The position numbers were made by a program, and so were the translations under genes. Of a stretch of 51,749 bases of DNA, positions 17,764-27,877 are shown one piece after another. The notes under the pieces were generated by a model. That model made no database searches. It was not told the DNA's origin and saw only the letters and a list, made by a program, of their open reading frames with translations. Positions within the stretch are counted from its first letter, which is position 1. Each line of letters starts with the position of its first letter. The stretch is from Aureococcus anophagefferens (taxonomy: Eukaryota > Sar > Pelagophyceae > Pelagomonadales > Pelagomonadaceae), in contig NW_008705564.1 in NCBI RefSeq assembly GCF_000186865.1, positions 969,834 to 1,021,582 of the forward strand, read 5' to 3'.

Positions 17764-19687
17764 CTAGGACGCCTCGGAGGGCACGGACGCCGGGGCGGGC
17801 TCGTCGACAGCGTCGATGAGCGCGGCGACGTCGATGGGCGTGGCCGCCGCGGGCGCCTCGTCGAGGGGCGCGACGTCGAGGGGCGCGGCGTCCTCCGGCA
17901 GCACGAGCGCGGGCGCGGCCGCGGGCGCCGGATCCGTGAGCGGGAGCGCCGCCATGAGCGCGTGCTCGGCCGCGCTCGCGGCGACGTCCGCGCCGGAGAC
18001 GAAGGCGTCCGCGCCCGCGAGCTCGCGGAGCACCTTCTCGATGTCGCGGATCTGGTAGGCCTTGGTCTCCTGGTACTTGTCGTTGAAGTCGTCGATGGAG
18101 AGCCGCTCGACGTCCGCCGCCGTCGGCGTGAACGCGTGCGTCGGGAAGTCCTTCTCGCGGAGGAAGTACTCGAGGCGGCTCGCGAGGCGGGGCTTGCCGC
18201 CCTCGTCGTCGAGGCCCGCGGCGGCGCACATCTTCTTGAGGTTCCGCAGGTCCGCGCCGCCGACGAGGCGCCGGCTCAGGCGGATGACGTTGAGGATCTC
18301 CTCCTCGGGCAGCTGGGGGCCGTCGGGGGCCCGGGCCTTCTTGACCTTTTTGATGGGCGGCGCGTCGACGTCGGCAACCGCGGGCTCCGGCGGCGGCTTC
18401 TTCGCCGGCGGCTTCTTGGGCTCGCGCTTCGGCCGCTTCGGCGCGGGGTCCTCCGCGGGCACGACGACGGCGACGTCGGCCGCCGCGACGTCCGGAACGG
18501 CGGCGGCGACCTCCTCCTTGGGGGGCTTGCGCTTGCCGGAGGACCGGGGCTTCTTCTCGCCCGACGTCGCGGCCGCGGCCTTGGCGGCCTTCTTCTCGTT
18601 GCCGCAGACGCGAGCCTTGAGCTCGCCCAAACCCAAGCTCTCGGGCGCGCGGCCGTCGTCGTAGGCGATCGTGTAGCAGGGCCCGTCGACGAGCGTGCCC
18701 GTCTCCAACGTCGCGTCGTAGGCCGTGACGGAGCCGCGCAAATTGACGGACTTGCGGTAGTCGAGGAACCGCTGGCCGACGAGCGCGTCGCCGGCCTTCT
18801 GGCAGAAGGCGACCTGGGCGTCGTAGATCTCGCGCTGGGTCGTCGCCTCGTCGTTGTAGGGCTGCTTGCCCACGTCGTCGAGCGCCTTCCACTCCGCGCC
18901 CGTCAGCGCCGCGAACTCGGTCACGTTGACGCCCGGGTTCTGCTCGTGCTTGCCGCGGAAGTAGAGCATGTAGGCGCTGAGGGGCTTCGTCGGCACGCAG
19001 TCGTCGACGCGGCCGCCGCCGTCCTTGAACTGGGTGATGGCCGCGTCGTACTCGGCCTTGGCACTCGCCGCGAGGTCCTCGTAGCGCTTCCGCCCGTCGG
19101 CGTCGAGCGACTTCCAGTCGGCGCCGAGCTGCTGCTGAGCGCGTTGTTGTTGACGCGGTACGCCGGCTCCGCGGCCGCCGCGGCCTTGCAGGCCTCCGTG
19201 CGCTTCTCGTCGTAGAAGAAGTGGTACGCCGTCTTCGGCCGCTTGGGCTTCTTGACGGACGAGCCGGTGGCGGGTTTCGGCGCCTTCCGGATGACGGGCG
19301 ACGGGTTCGGGAGCAGCGCGTCGAGCGACTGCGTGATCACCGCCGCGCCGAGCGACGGGATCGCGACGGCGGGGTGCGGCTGGACGACCTAGGGGCGGGT
19401 GTGTCGCTGGAACTGTCGCGGGAGAGCGCCGCGGCCGGTCGAAGTCGCGCGCGCGCGCGGCAAAGCTGCGCCGCGTCGCGGCGCGCGGGGGGGGTCATTT
19501 GACGCCGGGCGCGCACGACGGGGGGCGACGGCGGCACCTGGGGCGCGACCTGCTCGTAGTCCATGGGCACGGCGACGACGGGCGGCGCGGGCGCGAGCGC
19601 CGGGATGGCGAAAGACGACAGCGGCACGCTTTCCGAGGCCGTCGCCGGGGGGAATTCCAATGGCACGGGGTTGGGCAATTGATCCAT
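17764..19687 (-). CDS. Tandem HMG-box nuclear protein, one intron, one frame break
   Basis: About 597 residues. Exon 1 (19687-19520) encodes a Pro-rich start; exon 2 begins at 19388. The first HMG box starts at KRPKTAYHFFYDEKR and the second at TKPLSAYMLYFRGKHEQNPG, each with the Pro, aromatic and Trp/Lys pattern of the fold. Near 19138-19145 one base is missing in a CAG-repeat stretch; without correction the first box breaks after VNNNA. A Lys/Pro/Ala-rich linker with KKPPAKK-type basic patches and a conserved-looking helical region (EEEILNVIRLSRRL; RLASRLEYFLREKDF) follow. It probably binds DNA or chromatin. Specific targets are unknown. Confidence 0.8.
19389..19519 (-). other. Predicted 131-bp GT-AG intron in the HMG-box gene
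   Basis: Removing it joins SPPV to VQPHPAVAIPSLG in frame. The intron begins GTCGTGCG and the next exon begins GTCGTCCA, so the first five bases are repeated after the acceptor (TAG). The interior has no clear terminal inverted repeats. Confidence 0.6.
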
Positions 19688-19967
19688 CGCGATCTACTTG
19701 CGATAGGGCCCTGCACGCTTTGGTGTAATCTCGCAGTGCGACGCCGGAGAGCGTCGACGAGCCCCGGCCGCTAAGCTCGCCTGGGCTCGAGCGAGATCGA
19801 GCGAGATCTTCAAGCCCCGGCCACACGAGCTTCAACATCGACTCGATTACTTTAATGATGGCTGCCCGGCTCGTGGTCGTCTCGTGATGCTCTCGAGATC
19901 GTGAAGCAACTTCAGAGAAGCGTTGCTAGGCCACACAACCATCCCGCGCCGCGCGCTCCTTCGCCGC

Positions 19968-20630
19968 ATGGCGTCGTGGTCCTCGGGCGAGCCGCGCAAC
20001 CTCCGCTACGCGCAGCCGCTCGTTCCGCCGCACACGAAGAGCATCCTCTGCTACGGCGACTCGATGACGGCGGGCTACTGCGAGGGCGGCTTCGCCTTTG
20101 CGCCCTACGCGCCCGCCCTCGAGCGGGCCCTCGGCGGCAGCGTCCGCGTCGACCACGTCGGCCACAGCGGGATGACGGCGACGGAGATGCTCCGCTACGC
20201 GGACGCGCCCGACGCGGGGCTGCGGGCGATCCTCGACGCGGCGAACGGCCGCTACGCGGCCGTCGTGCTCCTCGCGGGGACGAACGACCTGGCGGAGGTG
20301 CAGCACCGACCCGACGGCGCGGCGCGCGTCGGCGAGGCCGTCTGGGCGCTCCACGACCTCGCGAAACCGCTGCCGACGGTCTGCGTGTCCATTCCGGGCT
20401 CCATGGCGCAGGAGAGGATCCCCGCGTTCCGCGAGCTCGCGCGCGGCGCGAACGAGGACCTCCGGCGGCGCTGCGACGGCGCCGGCGTGACGTTCGCGGA
20501 GTGCCCCGTGGCCTTCGACGCGTCGAGCGGCGACTGGGAGTCGGACGGCCTCCACATGACGCGCCAGGGCTACGCGGCCTTCGGCGCGGGCCTCGCCGGC
20601 GCCGTCGCGAGCGTGCCCCTCCGTTCGTAA
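19968..20630 (+). CDS. SGNH/GDSL-type hydrolase
   Basis: A 220-residue protein from the ATG at 19968. All four SGNH blocks are visible: GDSMTAG (nucleophile Ser) near residue 29, a Gly in GHSGMTA, AGTNDL with its Asn, and the Asp/His pair in SDGLHMT near the C-terminus. The family hydrolyses esters of lipids, sugars or thioesters; the substrate is unknown. No clear signal peptide is seen, so a cytosolic site is likely. It ends 12 bp from the convergent IQ-motif gene. Confidence 0.9.
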   Translation: MASWSSGEPRNLRYAQPLVPPHTKSILCYGDSMTAGYCEGGFAFAPYAPALERALGGSVRVDHVGHSGMTATEMLRYADAPDAGLRAILDAANGRYAAVVLLAGTNDLAEVQHRPDGAARVGEAVWALHDLAKPLPTVCVSIPGSMAQERIPAFRELARGANEDLRRRCDGAGVTFAECPVAFDASSGDWESDGLHMTRQGYAAFGAGLAGAVASVPLRS

Positions 20631-20642
20631 GGGTCTGTAACA

Positions 20643-23549
20643 TTAGTCCTCGAACTCGTCATCCCCGTAGTCCTCCTCGAAGCCCTCGTCGCCGTAGTCG
20701 TCGTCGTCGTCGTCGCCGGCGGCGCGAGCCGCGGGCGCGGGCGCGGCCGCCGGCGCGGCCGCGGTCGCCGCGTCCGACTCGACGGACGTCGCCAGCAGCT
20801 CGTCGGGCGGCGGCGCGGCCTTGGTCGCGGCCGACGCGTGGGTCACGGCCGTGAGCGCCGTCGCGACCGTGTTTGCCGAGCCGACGGACGCGTGCGTCGC
20901 CACGGACGGCGTCGGCGAGTCCGGCTCCGCGGGGACCACTTTCGACGGCGGCGGCGTGTCGGCGATGCCGAGGGACTGGCTCATGTGCTTCGGCGACGTC
21001 TTGACGGGCGGCGGCGGCCGCCGGGGCGGCGCGCCGCCGGAGCTCGGCCGCGGCCGCGCCTCGGGCGCGCGCGGCGTCAGAGGCGGCACCGCGGCCGCCG
21101 CGACGCTCGTCGGCGGCGGCGCCTCCCGGGCCTCGGCGGCGGCGGGCGCGGGAGCCACGGCCTCGGCGGCGGGCGCCTCCTTGAGCTTCGCCGGCGCGAG
21201 CTGCTTCGCGTCGAGCTGCCGCGTGAAACGGCGCGCGGCGTACGGCGGCGGCGCGGACGCCTTGGGCTTCTCGGCCTCCTTGGCCTCGGGCTGGCCCGGA
21301 GCACCGTCCTTGGCGTCGTCGTCGTCGTCGTCGTCGGACGACGAGGAGGAGGAGGAAGAAGACGACACGGACGAGCGGCTGCCCCGGGAATTCCGCGCGG
21401 CTTCGCCGACGGCCGTGAGGTTCCCGAAGGCCTTGGCCGTGCCCTCGGCGATGGTGCTGCGCCGGCTCCGGCCGCTGTTCATGATGGAGTCGGCCAAATT
21501 CCCCGCGGACGTCTTTTCCAAATTTTTGAGCTGGTCGACGGTCACGGACGCCCGTCTCGGCGGCGCGGACGCCTTCGGCGCGCCGCCGCCGGCGCCGCCC
21601 TCGCTCAGGCTGAGGCCCGACGCCGACATGCGCCGCCCGCCGCCGGGCCGCAAGCCGCCGCGGCCGCTGAAGTTGAGCGCGTGGAGCGACGCCTTGCGCA
21701 GCGACACGAGGCGGTCGTTGCGGAAGCTCTTCTGCTTGTCCAGACCGTCCTTGTCGAGGCCCGGCCCGGCGGCGCCGACGTTGCTCGGCCGCCGCGCCAT
21801 GGTGCGCGTCATCATGACCTTGGACCCCTCGGACCGCAGCGTCTCCTCGCGGCTCTCCGCGAGCTTCTGCTTCCGCATCATCTCGAGCGACTCGATCTCC
21901 TCGGGGTTCAGCAGGTCGAAGAACTCCGCGGAGATGAAGGGCGGCGGCGGCGGCGCGTAGTTCGCCGCCTCGCCGGTCGCCGGCGTGAGGATGAGGTCGC
22001 TCGCCGTGATGGGCGTCATGTCGATGATCGGCGCGTCGACGGGCGCGGCCGCGCGCGCGCCGCCGGCGCCGGCCTGGAGCATGCTGAGCATGCCGCCGGC
22101 GACGAGCGGCGCCTGGAAGATGGACGTCTTGCGCTTCCGCGGCTTGACGGCCGGCGGCGGCTCGTCGGCGGCGTCGGGCTTCTTCGCCGGGGCCTTGGCG
22201 GGCGGGGGCGGGCCGCGGTCGTCGGCCTTCTTGGCCGCGGCGCGCGCGGAGCCGCGCGCGGACTCCGCGGGCGCGTCGCGCTTCGACTTGCGGCCCGGCG
22301 TGGACGGGCCCGCGCCCTTGGGCGACGGCGCGCCGCGCGCGGCGCCGCCCTGGCCCGTGTCGAGCCGCGGCTTCGCGCGCGCGCGCTTCCGGCCGGACTC
22401 GCGGAGCGCGTCGCCCTTGGAGCCGGGGTCCGGGCTGGAGGGCTCGGAGCCCGTGGCGTCGGAGCCGTCGCGCTTCGGCGCGTCGGGCGACGCGAAGTTG
22501 TAGAGCGAGCTCTGGATCGTGTTCGGCGACCCGGGCTTGTTCGACGCCTGCGACGCGCGGCGCACGAACGTCAGCGACTGGATGGCCGTCCGCTGCATGA
22601 GCGCCGACGACCCGGGCGACTTGAGCGTCTTGCGCGCCTTCTCGCGCTGCTCCGCGTCCGTCTTCGCCAGGTTCGCCATGGACTGGGCCATGGACGCGCG
22701 GTGCCGCTCCCAGACGTTCGCGCCGCCGGCCGCGCCGGAGTCCCGCTGGATGGACTGGTACGCGCGCGACCGCATGGCCGCGGACCCCCGCGACTTCTTC
22801 GCCCGCGCCTCCAGGGCGTCGCGCCGCGCGCGGTAGCGGTGCCACTTGCGCTGGATGACGCCCGACGCGATCTGCGGCAGGATCCGCCGCTGGTACAAGC
22901 GCGCCATCGCGTAGAGGCAGATCTGCTCCACGTAGCCCTCGGCGACGATGTTCACCAGGCGCAGGTGGCGGATCTCCGAGCGGCTCCGGATGCCCCGCCA
23001 CTGGGCCTGGAGGAGCAGCGCCGACGTGCGCATGGCGAAGAGGCGCCGGACGATTCGCGCGGCGAGGTGGACGCGGACGCGGCTCTGGTATTTCGTCGCG
23101 ACGGCGTGCTTCCGCCGCTTGATGACGTAGGACTTGAGGTTCACGCTCAGGATGCCCAGGGCCCGCGTCTCCCGCAAGTTCCGCACCCGGAGCCGCGCCT
23201 TGTGCGTGCGCCACGCGCTCTGCAGCACGACGGCGCCGAAGACGATCGACGCCGCGCCGATGTCCGCCTCCTGCTCCCGCGCGAGCGTCCGCTCCATGCG
23301 CTCGATGAAGGCCGCCTCGGACTTCATGCTCGCGAGCACGCGCTCGAGCTTCGCCTCCGTCTGGGCGACCGCGCGCTGGCGCCGCGCCTTGCGCAGGTGC
23401 ACGGACTCGAGGGACGCGTCCTCGTAGAAGCGCTTCCGCAGCTTGCCCGAGAAGCGGTACGTGAGCTGCGACACCGTCCCGTCCTTGTTCCGCGGCGCGC
23501 CCCGCGGGCTGTCGTGCTCCCCGACCCAGGCCATGCCCATGGCCGGCAT
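20643..23549 (-). CDS. Large IQ-motif protein, disordered acidic C-terminus
   Basis: A 968-residue protein. The N-terminal third is helical and basic and contains at least three IQ-like, potential calmodulin-binding motifs (VVLQSAWRTHKAR, LLLQAQWRGIRSR, GVIQRKWHRYRAR). The rest is low complexity: Ser/Asp runs (about ten Ser then seven Asp), Pro/Ala-rich linkers with many Ser-Pro sites, and a C-terminus made mostly of Asp, Glu, Tyr and Phe. The pattern fits a cytoskeletal or ciliary scaffold, but no family is assignable. The start at 23549 precedes MPAMGMAWVG; codon use supports the entire frame. Confidence 0.75.
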   Translation of the reverse strand: MPAMGMAWVGEHDSPRGAPRNKDGTVSQLTYRFSGKLRKRFYEDASLESVHLRKARRQRAVAQTEAKLERVLASMKSEAAFIERMERTLAREQEADIGAASIVFGAVVLQSAWRTHKARLRVRNLRETRALGILSVNLKSYVIKRRKHAVATKYQSRVRVHLAARIVRRLFAMRTSALLLQAQWRGIRSRSEIRHLRLVNIVAEGYVEQICLYAMARLYQRRILPQIASGVIQRKWHRYRARRDALEARAKKSRGSAAMRSRAYQSIQRDSGAAGGANVWERHRASMAQSMANLAKTDAEQREKARKTLKSPGSSALMQRTAIQSLTFVRRASQASNKPGSPNTIQSSLYNFASPDAPKRDGSDATGSEPSSPDPGSKGDALRESGRKRARAKPRLDTGQGGAARGAPSPKGAGPSTPGRKSKRDAPAESARGSARAAAKKADDRGPPPPAKAPAKKPDAADEPPPAVKPRKRKTSIFQAPLVAGGMLSMLQAGAGGARAAAPVDAPIIDMTPITASDLILTPATGEAANYAPPPPPFISAEFFDLLNPEEIESLEMMRKQKLAESREETLRSEGSKVMMTRTMARRPSNVGAAGPGLDKDGLDKQKSFRNDRLVSLRKASLHALNFSGRGGLRPGGGRRMSASGLSLSEGGAGGGAPKASAPPRRASVTVDQLKNLEKTSAGNLADSIMNSGRSRRSTIAEGTAKAFGNLTAVGEAARNSRGSRSSVSSSSSSSSSSDDDDDDDAKDGAPGQPEAKEAEKPKASAPPPYAARRFTRQLDAKQLAPAKLKEAPAAEAVAPAPAAAEAREAPPPTSVAAAAVPPLTPRAPEARPRPSSGGAPPRRPPPPVKTSPKHMSQSLGIADTPPPSKVVPAEPDSPTPSVATHASVGSANTVATALTAVTHASAATKAAPPPDELLATSVESDAATAAAPAAAPAPAARAAGDDDDDDYGDEGFEEDYGDDEFED

Positions 23550-23646
23550 GGCGCCGTCGGAGAGCGGCCCAGACGCTCGTTTTTTGGCGTTTCAGGATTC
23601 TTGATGTTGATGTTGATATCGATGTGAACCCCATGCGACTAGGAGG

Positions 23647-23772
23647 TCACCGTGACCGCGCTTTACGCCTCGCGCGCCGCTCTTTCTTCTGTTTTGCGAG
23701 CGCCTTCTTTTTGGACCCTGGCTTCTCTTTCGAGTCGACAAGGAGGGCTTCAAGGGGCAATTCGAAGGGCAT
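23647..23772 (-). CDS. Possible small basic ORF, or shifted C-terminus of the upstream gene
   Basis: A 41-residue frame from an ATG at 23772 ends in a strongly basic tail (KEKPGSKKKALAKQKK then RRARRKARSR). The frame also continues upstream, out of phase with the end of the alpha/beta-hydrolase-like gene, so a one-base shift there would add this tail to that protein. Either reading is uncertain. Confidence 0.3.
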   Translation of the reverse strand: MPFELPLEALLVDSKEKPGSKKKALAKQKKERRARRKARSR

Positions 23773-23797
23773 CAGGATGGAGGCCTCACCCAGGCGT

Positions 23798-24652
23798 TTA
23801 CCCCGTCGCGGCGAGCTCCGCGCGCGCGCGCGGGTCGGCGCCGCACTTGACGAGGGCCGCGTCCTCCTTGGACGTGTAGAGGACGAAGCCCGCCGAGGAC
23901 CGCCGGCGGTACTCGGCGTACTTCGCGAGGACGCGGTCCGCGTGGCGGACGACCAGCGCGGCGAGCTTCCGCGGATCGTCCTCCAGAAGCTCGACGACCT
24001 CCGAGTCGACGAGCAAACGCGACGCCTCCGCGGCCTCGGCGCGCGCACCACGGCTCCCGTCGCCGATGACGACCAGCGACGGCTGGAACGTGTTGCGAAA
24101 CGCGTCGGCCCGGGGCCAGTGCTTCTCCGCGGTCTCCAGAAACGCCATGCGCCGTCGAAAGTCGTCGTCGCCGCGCCGCCAGAAGCTCAGGCGCTCGAGG
24201 GGCGACGGCGCCGGCGGCGACACGCGCGGCGACGCGAAGACGAGCGCGTCGACGCAGTTCCGCGTGAACCGCGAGCAGAGCCGCACGGCGAGCGACGCGC
24301 CGAGGTCGAAGGCGACCAAGACGTTGATGGACGTCAGCGTCCGGTTCGTCGACTCGCCGGAGAACTCCTGGTAGACGGCGTAGAGGTCGAGGCTCAGCTC
24401 GTTCGCCGACGACGGCGCGTCGGCGACGACGGCGACGACGCTGTGGTGCACCGCTAATTCGCGCACGAGGCGCTCGTCGACGCGCGCGCCGGCGGAGACG
24501 AGGAACGACGTCGGCGCGGCGCGGTCCTCGTGGGGCGCGAAGCGCACGTAGCTGCGGCGGCCCGGTCGGACCTCGCGCACGTTGGCCAGCGGCAGGCGGC
24601 CCGTCACGAACTCGGCGACCTTGAACTGCAGGTCCTGCGGCAGCGGCAGCAT
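23798..24652 (-). CDS. Alpha/beta-hydrolase-like protein
   Basis: A 284-residue protein from the ATG at 24652. The sequence has the strand-turn-helix feel of an alpha/beta hydrolase: INVLVAFDLGASLAVRL carries a G-x-S-x-A elbow, followed by a VDALVFASPR strand, a variable lid-like part and SLVVIGDGSRG where the acid residue would be expected. The catalytic His is not obvious. The N-terminal 100 residues begin LPLPQDLQFKVAEF and are unfamiliar. The open frame extends 25 codons upstream but without an ATG. Assignment is tentative. Confidence 0.55.
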   Translation of the reverse strand: MLPLPQDLQFKVAEFVTGRLPLANVREVRPGRRSYVRFAPHEDRAAPTSFLVSAGARVDERLVRELAVHHSVVAVVADAPSSANELSLDLYAVYQEFSGESTNRTLTSINVLVAFDLGASLAVRLCSRFTRNCVDALVFASPRVSPPAPSPLERLSFWRRGDDDFRRRMAFLETAEKHWPRADAFRNTFQPSLVVIGDGSRGARAEAAEASRLLVDSEVVELLEDDPRKLAALVVRHADRVLAKYAEYRRRSSAGFVLYTSKEDAALVKCGADPRARAELAATG

Positions 24653-24788
24653 CGCGCGCGCGTTCAGCGCGGGCGGCGCACTCGTCGTGGCGTCGGGGCT
24701 GCCCGCGGTCGTGGCGCCGGAGAGCAAAACTCAATTACGCCATGCTGCAGTCGAGGTGAAGATTTCGGAATACGGAGCTCGCGCCGAT
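24653..24788. promoter_or_regulatory. Divergent intergenic region, presumed shared promoter
   Basis: The start codons of two divergent genes are 136 bp apart, so both promoters must overlap here or lie within the genes. No motif was recognised; the call rests on position. Confidence 0.4.
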
Positions 24789-26381
24789 ATGGCGGGCAGC
24801 CGTGCGCGACGGCGAGGTGGATTCGCCCTCGCGGCCGCGACGGTCGGCCTCGTCGCCTTCGCCGGGCTCCGGGCGCGGTCCAGCGGCGCGACGGCCCAGC
24901 TCGCGACGATCCTGGGGAGCGAGGGCGCCCTCTTCGTGCCGTCGGCCTTCAGCCCGAGCAGCAACGCCTCCGTCAACGGCATCCCCCTCTACGACGACGA
25001 GGCGCCGCTCGGCGCCTACCGGCCGAATTTGTACAAGAAGACGCACTCGTCCCTGGACCCCATCAACGAGCGCATCTGGCTCGTAACCAACTTTGGGTTC
25101 CCCTGGTCGGGCGCCGACGAGTACTGGTACGACGGCGCGATGGCGTCGTCGACGCGCGAGGTCCACATGGCCGAGCTCAGCGACCAGGTGGACCTGTGCG
25201 CCTACCGCGCGACCTTCACCTTCCTCGGGAACTACCTGTGGCACGAGCTCGGGTCGACGGTGACGCCCGAGGGCGCGCTGGCGCTGGAGAGCTTCTACGA
25301 CTACACCTACCGGCTCCACACGACGGGCGCGGACCAGGGCTCCTGGGAGACGGCCTACGAGTGGGACGCCTACGTCTACCTCTCGTCGGCCTTCTACGTG
25401 CCGTCCATCGACGCGCACGCGCTCACGCTCTCGAAAAACGGCGTGCCGCACCTGAAGCGGTCCTACGCGGGCGCCGCGGGCGAGACCTGGTACGTCGTCT
25501 TCGCCTTCAACCCCTACAACGGCGAGACCATCGCCCTCCACTCCGGGACGACGGCCTACCGCGGCGAGTACCCCGCGTTCGAGGCGTCGATGTGCGTCGA
25601 CGCGATCGCTTTACCGTTCACGGTCGCGCGCTACCAGGCCTGGTGGGCGTCCTTCAACGCGACCTTCGACGAGGCCAGCGGCCTGCCGGATGTGTTGCCG
25701 GCCCTCGTGTCCCAGCCGACGCACAACGCCACGGGGGTGGCGCACTTCCTCCGGTCCGCGCCGGCCGCTTTGTACGACTGGAACGTCAACGAGAGGGTCG
25801 GCGACGCGCGCGAGGGCCAGAAAACGGGCGCGTCCGGCGGCGCCTGCCGCATCACGGAGATCATGGCCTACACGTCCATCATGGAGGGCGACGACGACGC
25901 CCTCGACGCGGCGATCCTCGCGCCCGTGCGCTTCGTCGAGTCGTCGGCGCGCACGGGCGACCTGAGCGTCGCGGACTACGTCGACCTCGTGGACCGGAGC
26001 GTGCGCGCCTTCACGGGCCAGGACGCGGGCTACTCGCGCTGGCTCGACAACCACGTGGGCCTCGGGAACACGCTCTACAAAAGGCCCGTGGACGAGCTCG
26101 CGGCGTGGCTCGAGCGCGTCGACGTGCCCTGGCACGCGCACTACACGGAGATGGCCTCCGACGACGACGGCGCGGAGACCCTGGGCTCCCTCTGGACCGC
26201 GGGCGTCGCGGGCCTCGCCTTCGAGCTCCACGGCGCCTTCAACTTCACCGCGGTCCACGACCCCGTCGGCGAGCTCGACTACTGCACGCGGACGTCCGTC
26301 TGCCGCGCCGAGGACTACGCCCAGTGCGGCCTCGCCGACGACCTCGTCTCGAGCCTCGAGTCGCCGAAGAAGGAGCGATAA
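24789..26381 (+). CDS. Membrane-anchored or secreted protein of unknown function
   Basis: A 530-residue protein from the ATG at 24789. A basic start (GSRARRRGG) precedes one hydrophobic helix (FALAAATVGLVAFAGL), giving a signal anchor, with the rest outside the cytosol. The body is rich in Trp, Tyr and Asp, has several Asn-x-Ser/Thr sites and few Cys, and looks like a single large folded domain (for example WDAYVYLSSAFYVPSIDAH and FNPYNGETIALHSG). I do not recognise the family. It ends 6 bp before the stop of the convergent TylF-type gene. Confidence 0.7.
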   Translation: MAGSRARRRGGFALAAATVGLVAFAGLRARSSGATAQLATILGSEGALFVPSAFSPSSNASVNGIPLYDDEAPLGAYRPNLYKKTHSSLDPINERIWLVTNFGFPWSGADEYWYDGAMASSTREVHMAELSDQVDLCAYRATFTFLGNYLWHELGSTVTPEGALALESFYDYTYRLHTTGADQGSWETAYEWDAYVYLSSAFYVPSIDAHALTLSKNGVPHLKRSYAGAAGETWYVVFAFNPYNGETIALHSGTTAYRGEYPAFEASMCVDAIALPFTVARYQAWWASFNATFDEASGLPDVLPALVSQPTHNATGVAHFLRSAPAALYDWNVNERVGDAREGQKTGASGGACRITEIMAYTSIMEGDDDALDAAILAPVRFVESSARTGDLSVADYVDLVDRSVRAFTGQDAGYSRWLDNHVGLGNTLYKRPVDELAAWLERVDVPWHAHYTEMASDDDGAETLGSLWTAGVAGLAFELHGAFNFTAVHDPVGELDYCTRTSVCRAEDYAQCGLADDLVSSLESPKKER

Positions 26382-26387
26382 GGCTAG

Positions 26388-27877
26388 TTATCGAACCTTC
26401 ACGGCGCGCGTCGCGCACGCGGCCCAGCCCCCCTCGCCCGCGGCCGTGCAGTCCCCCCAGTGCCGGGGCCGGTTGTGCCGCCGGCCCTTGACGAACCAGA
26501 GCTGGTCGAGCCCGGCGCGCTCCACGAGCGGCGCCTCGCCGCGCCTCGCGAAGAATTCGAAGAACGCGACGCGCGCGCCCTCCCAGAAGCCGAAGTCGTC
26601 CAGCACCACGACGCCGCCGTCGGAGACGAGGTCGTAGAAGCGCTCGAGCGACGCGAGCACGGACGCGTGCCAGTCCTACGAGGGTAAAAATGGAGATCTA
26701 GCACACTAAAAAATGGATGCAGGGCCTTGACCCAGCAAGCGCACGCAGTCGATGTTCAAAAACGCGACGGCCTCGGGCTGCGGCCCCTCGACGAACGACG
26801 CGTCGAACCAGCCGCGCTTGAGCACGGCGCCGCCGCCGTCGACGTCGACGCCGACGCGCCGCAGCCGCTCGGCGACGGCCTCGGGCGTCGCCTCGGCGCC
26901 CCAGCCGGCGAGCGTCGCCGCCGTCGCGCCGTCGGCGTCGCCCGCCGCGGGCATGCCTACGGCGGCGGGCGCGCGTTGAATCGTGCCGGTCGCGGACGCC
27001 GGGTCGCGCCCTCCCACGAGTCGTAGAGCCAGAGCGTCCGCGCCTTCGCGCGGCCCTCGGCCTCGAACGCGGCGAAGACCTCGCCGACGGCCGCGGCGCT
27101 CTCGCCGACGTGGACGCCCGTCTCGACGTAGTCGCCGGGCACGGCCGCCATCAGTACGTGCGTCGCGAGTTCGCGGTAGCGCTCGCAGCGCCCCGGCGCC
27201 GTGTCGACGCAGCCGCCGGGCCGCGCCGCCGCGGCGTAGACCTCCGTGCTCCGCGGCGACACGGGCGCGTCGTGCGCGTCGCAGGCCACGGCGAAGGACG
27301 TCGTCGCCGCCGGGCCGAGGCACGCGAGGCCGCCGGCCGTCTGCGCCCAGACGCGGAGCCGCCGCGCGGGCCCGCCGACGGGCTGCACCGCGTCGTGGAG
27401 TTCGACCAAGCCCGACGCGAAGGCGGCCGCGGGCGAGCAGGCGTAGGACACGTCCACGCCGTCGGCCCAGACGTCCATCGTGAGGCAGAGCTCCGCGCCC
27501 TCCGGCAGCGCGCCGAGGCCCTCGACGCGGATGCTGATGTTGTGGAATTTTCTACAGCCGGGCGGGTGCGACGGCTCGCGGAAGACGTGGCCGTCGGGGA
27601 TGCCCAGCGTTATGGTCGCGTTCGCGTCGAAGTCGCAGGGCGCCGCCATGACCGCGAGTTTACGCTCGACGGCGTCGACGTCGCAGCCCGGTAGATCGCC
27701 GCAGCGCCGCAAAGCCGCGGCGCGCGGCGGCTCGGCGAGCGGTTCCGGTAAAGCGGCGCAAACAAGGATGCCAGCCAGCGCGAGGCCGGTGAGGCTGCCC
27801 ATTGTGCGCGGCTCCGGCGCCGCGGCGACATTGCAAAACAGCACGCACGCCAGCGCGAGGCTGGTCAGGCTGCCCAT
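26388..27877 (-). CDS. Secreted TylF/macrocin-O-methyltransferase-family enzyme, two introns, duplicated signal peptide
   Basis: Three exons (27877-27010, 26956-26745, 26675-26388) give 455 residues, or 430 from the second ATG at 27802. The C-terminal half is a TylF-type SAM-dependent methyltransferase: VPGDYVETGVHVG (SAM-binding start), LYDSWEGMPAA, an RGWF segment, FLNIDCDWHASVLASLERFY and GGVVVLDDFGFWEGAR. The N-terminal half (NATITLGIPDGHVF, VWAQTAGG) is an extra domain of unknown role, possibly sugar-binding. The signal peptide MGSLTxLALA occurs twice in tandem because of a 75-bp duplication. TylF enzymes methylate sugars or related hydroxyls; the acceptor is unknown. Both introns join conserved motifs exactly. 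Confidence 0.8.
26676..26744 (-). other. Predicted 69-bp GT-AG intron in the TylF-type gene
   Basis: The intron starts GTGCGCTTGC and ends CCCTCGTAG. Its removal links NIDC to DWHASVLASL in frame, as the methyltransferase fold requires. It is one of only two introns here with a GT donor. Confidence 0.75.
26957..27009 (-). other. Predicted 53-bp GC-AG intron in the TylF-type gene
   Basis: The intron starts GCGCGACCC and ends GCCGCCGTAG. Removing it yields DSWEGMPAA, matching the conserved methyltransferase motif. A GT donor 15 bp in is also in frame but would insert residues into that motif, so the GC donor is preferred. Confidence 0.65.

Noticed and set aside
20838..23627. 929-codon plus-strand open frame opposite the IQ-motif gene
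   Set aside because: Composition is almost only Arg, Gly, Ala and Val; the minus strand has IQ motifs and natural composition.
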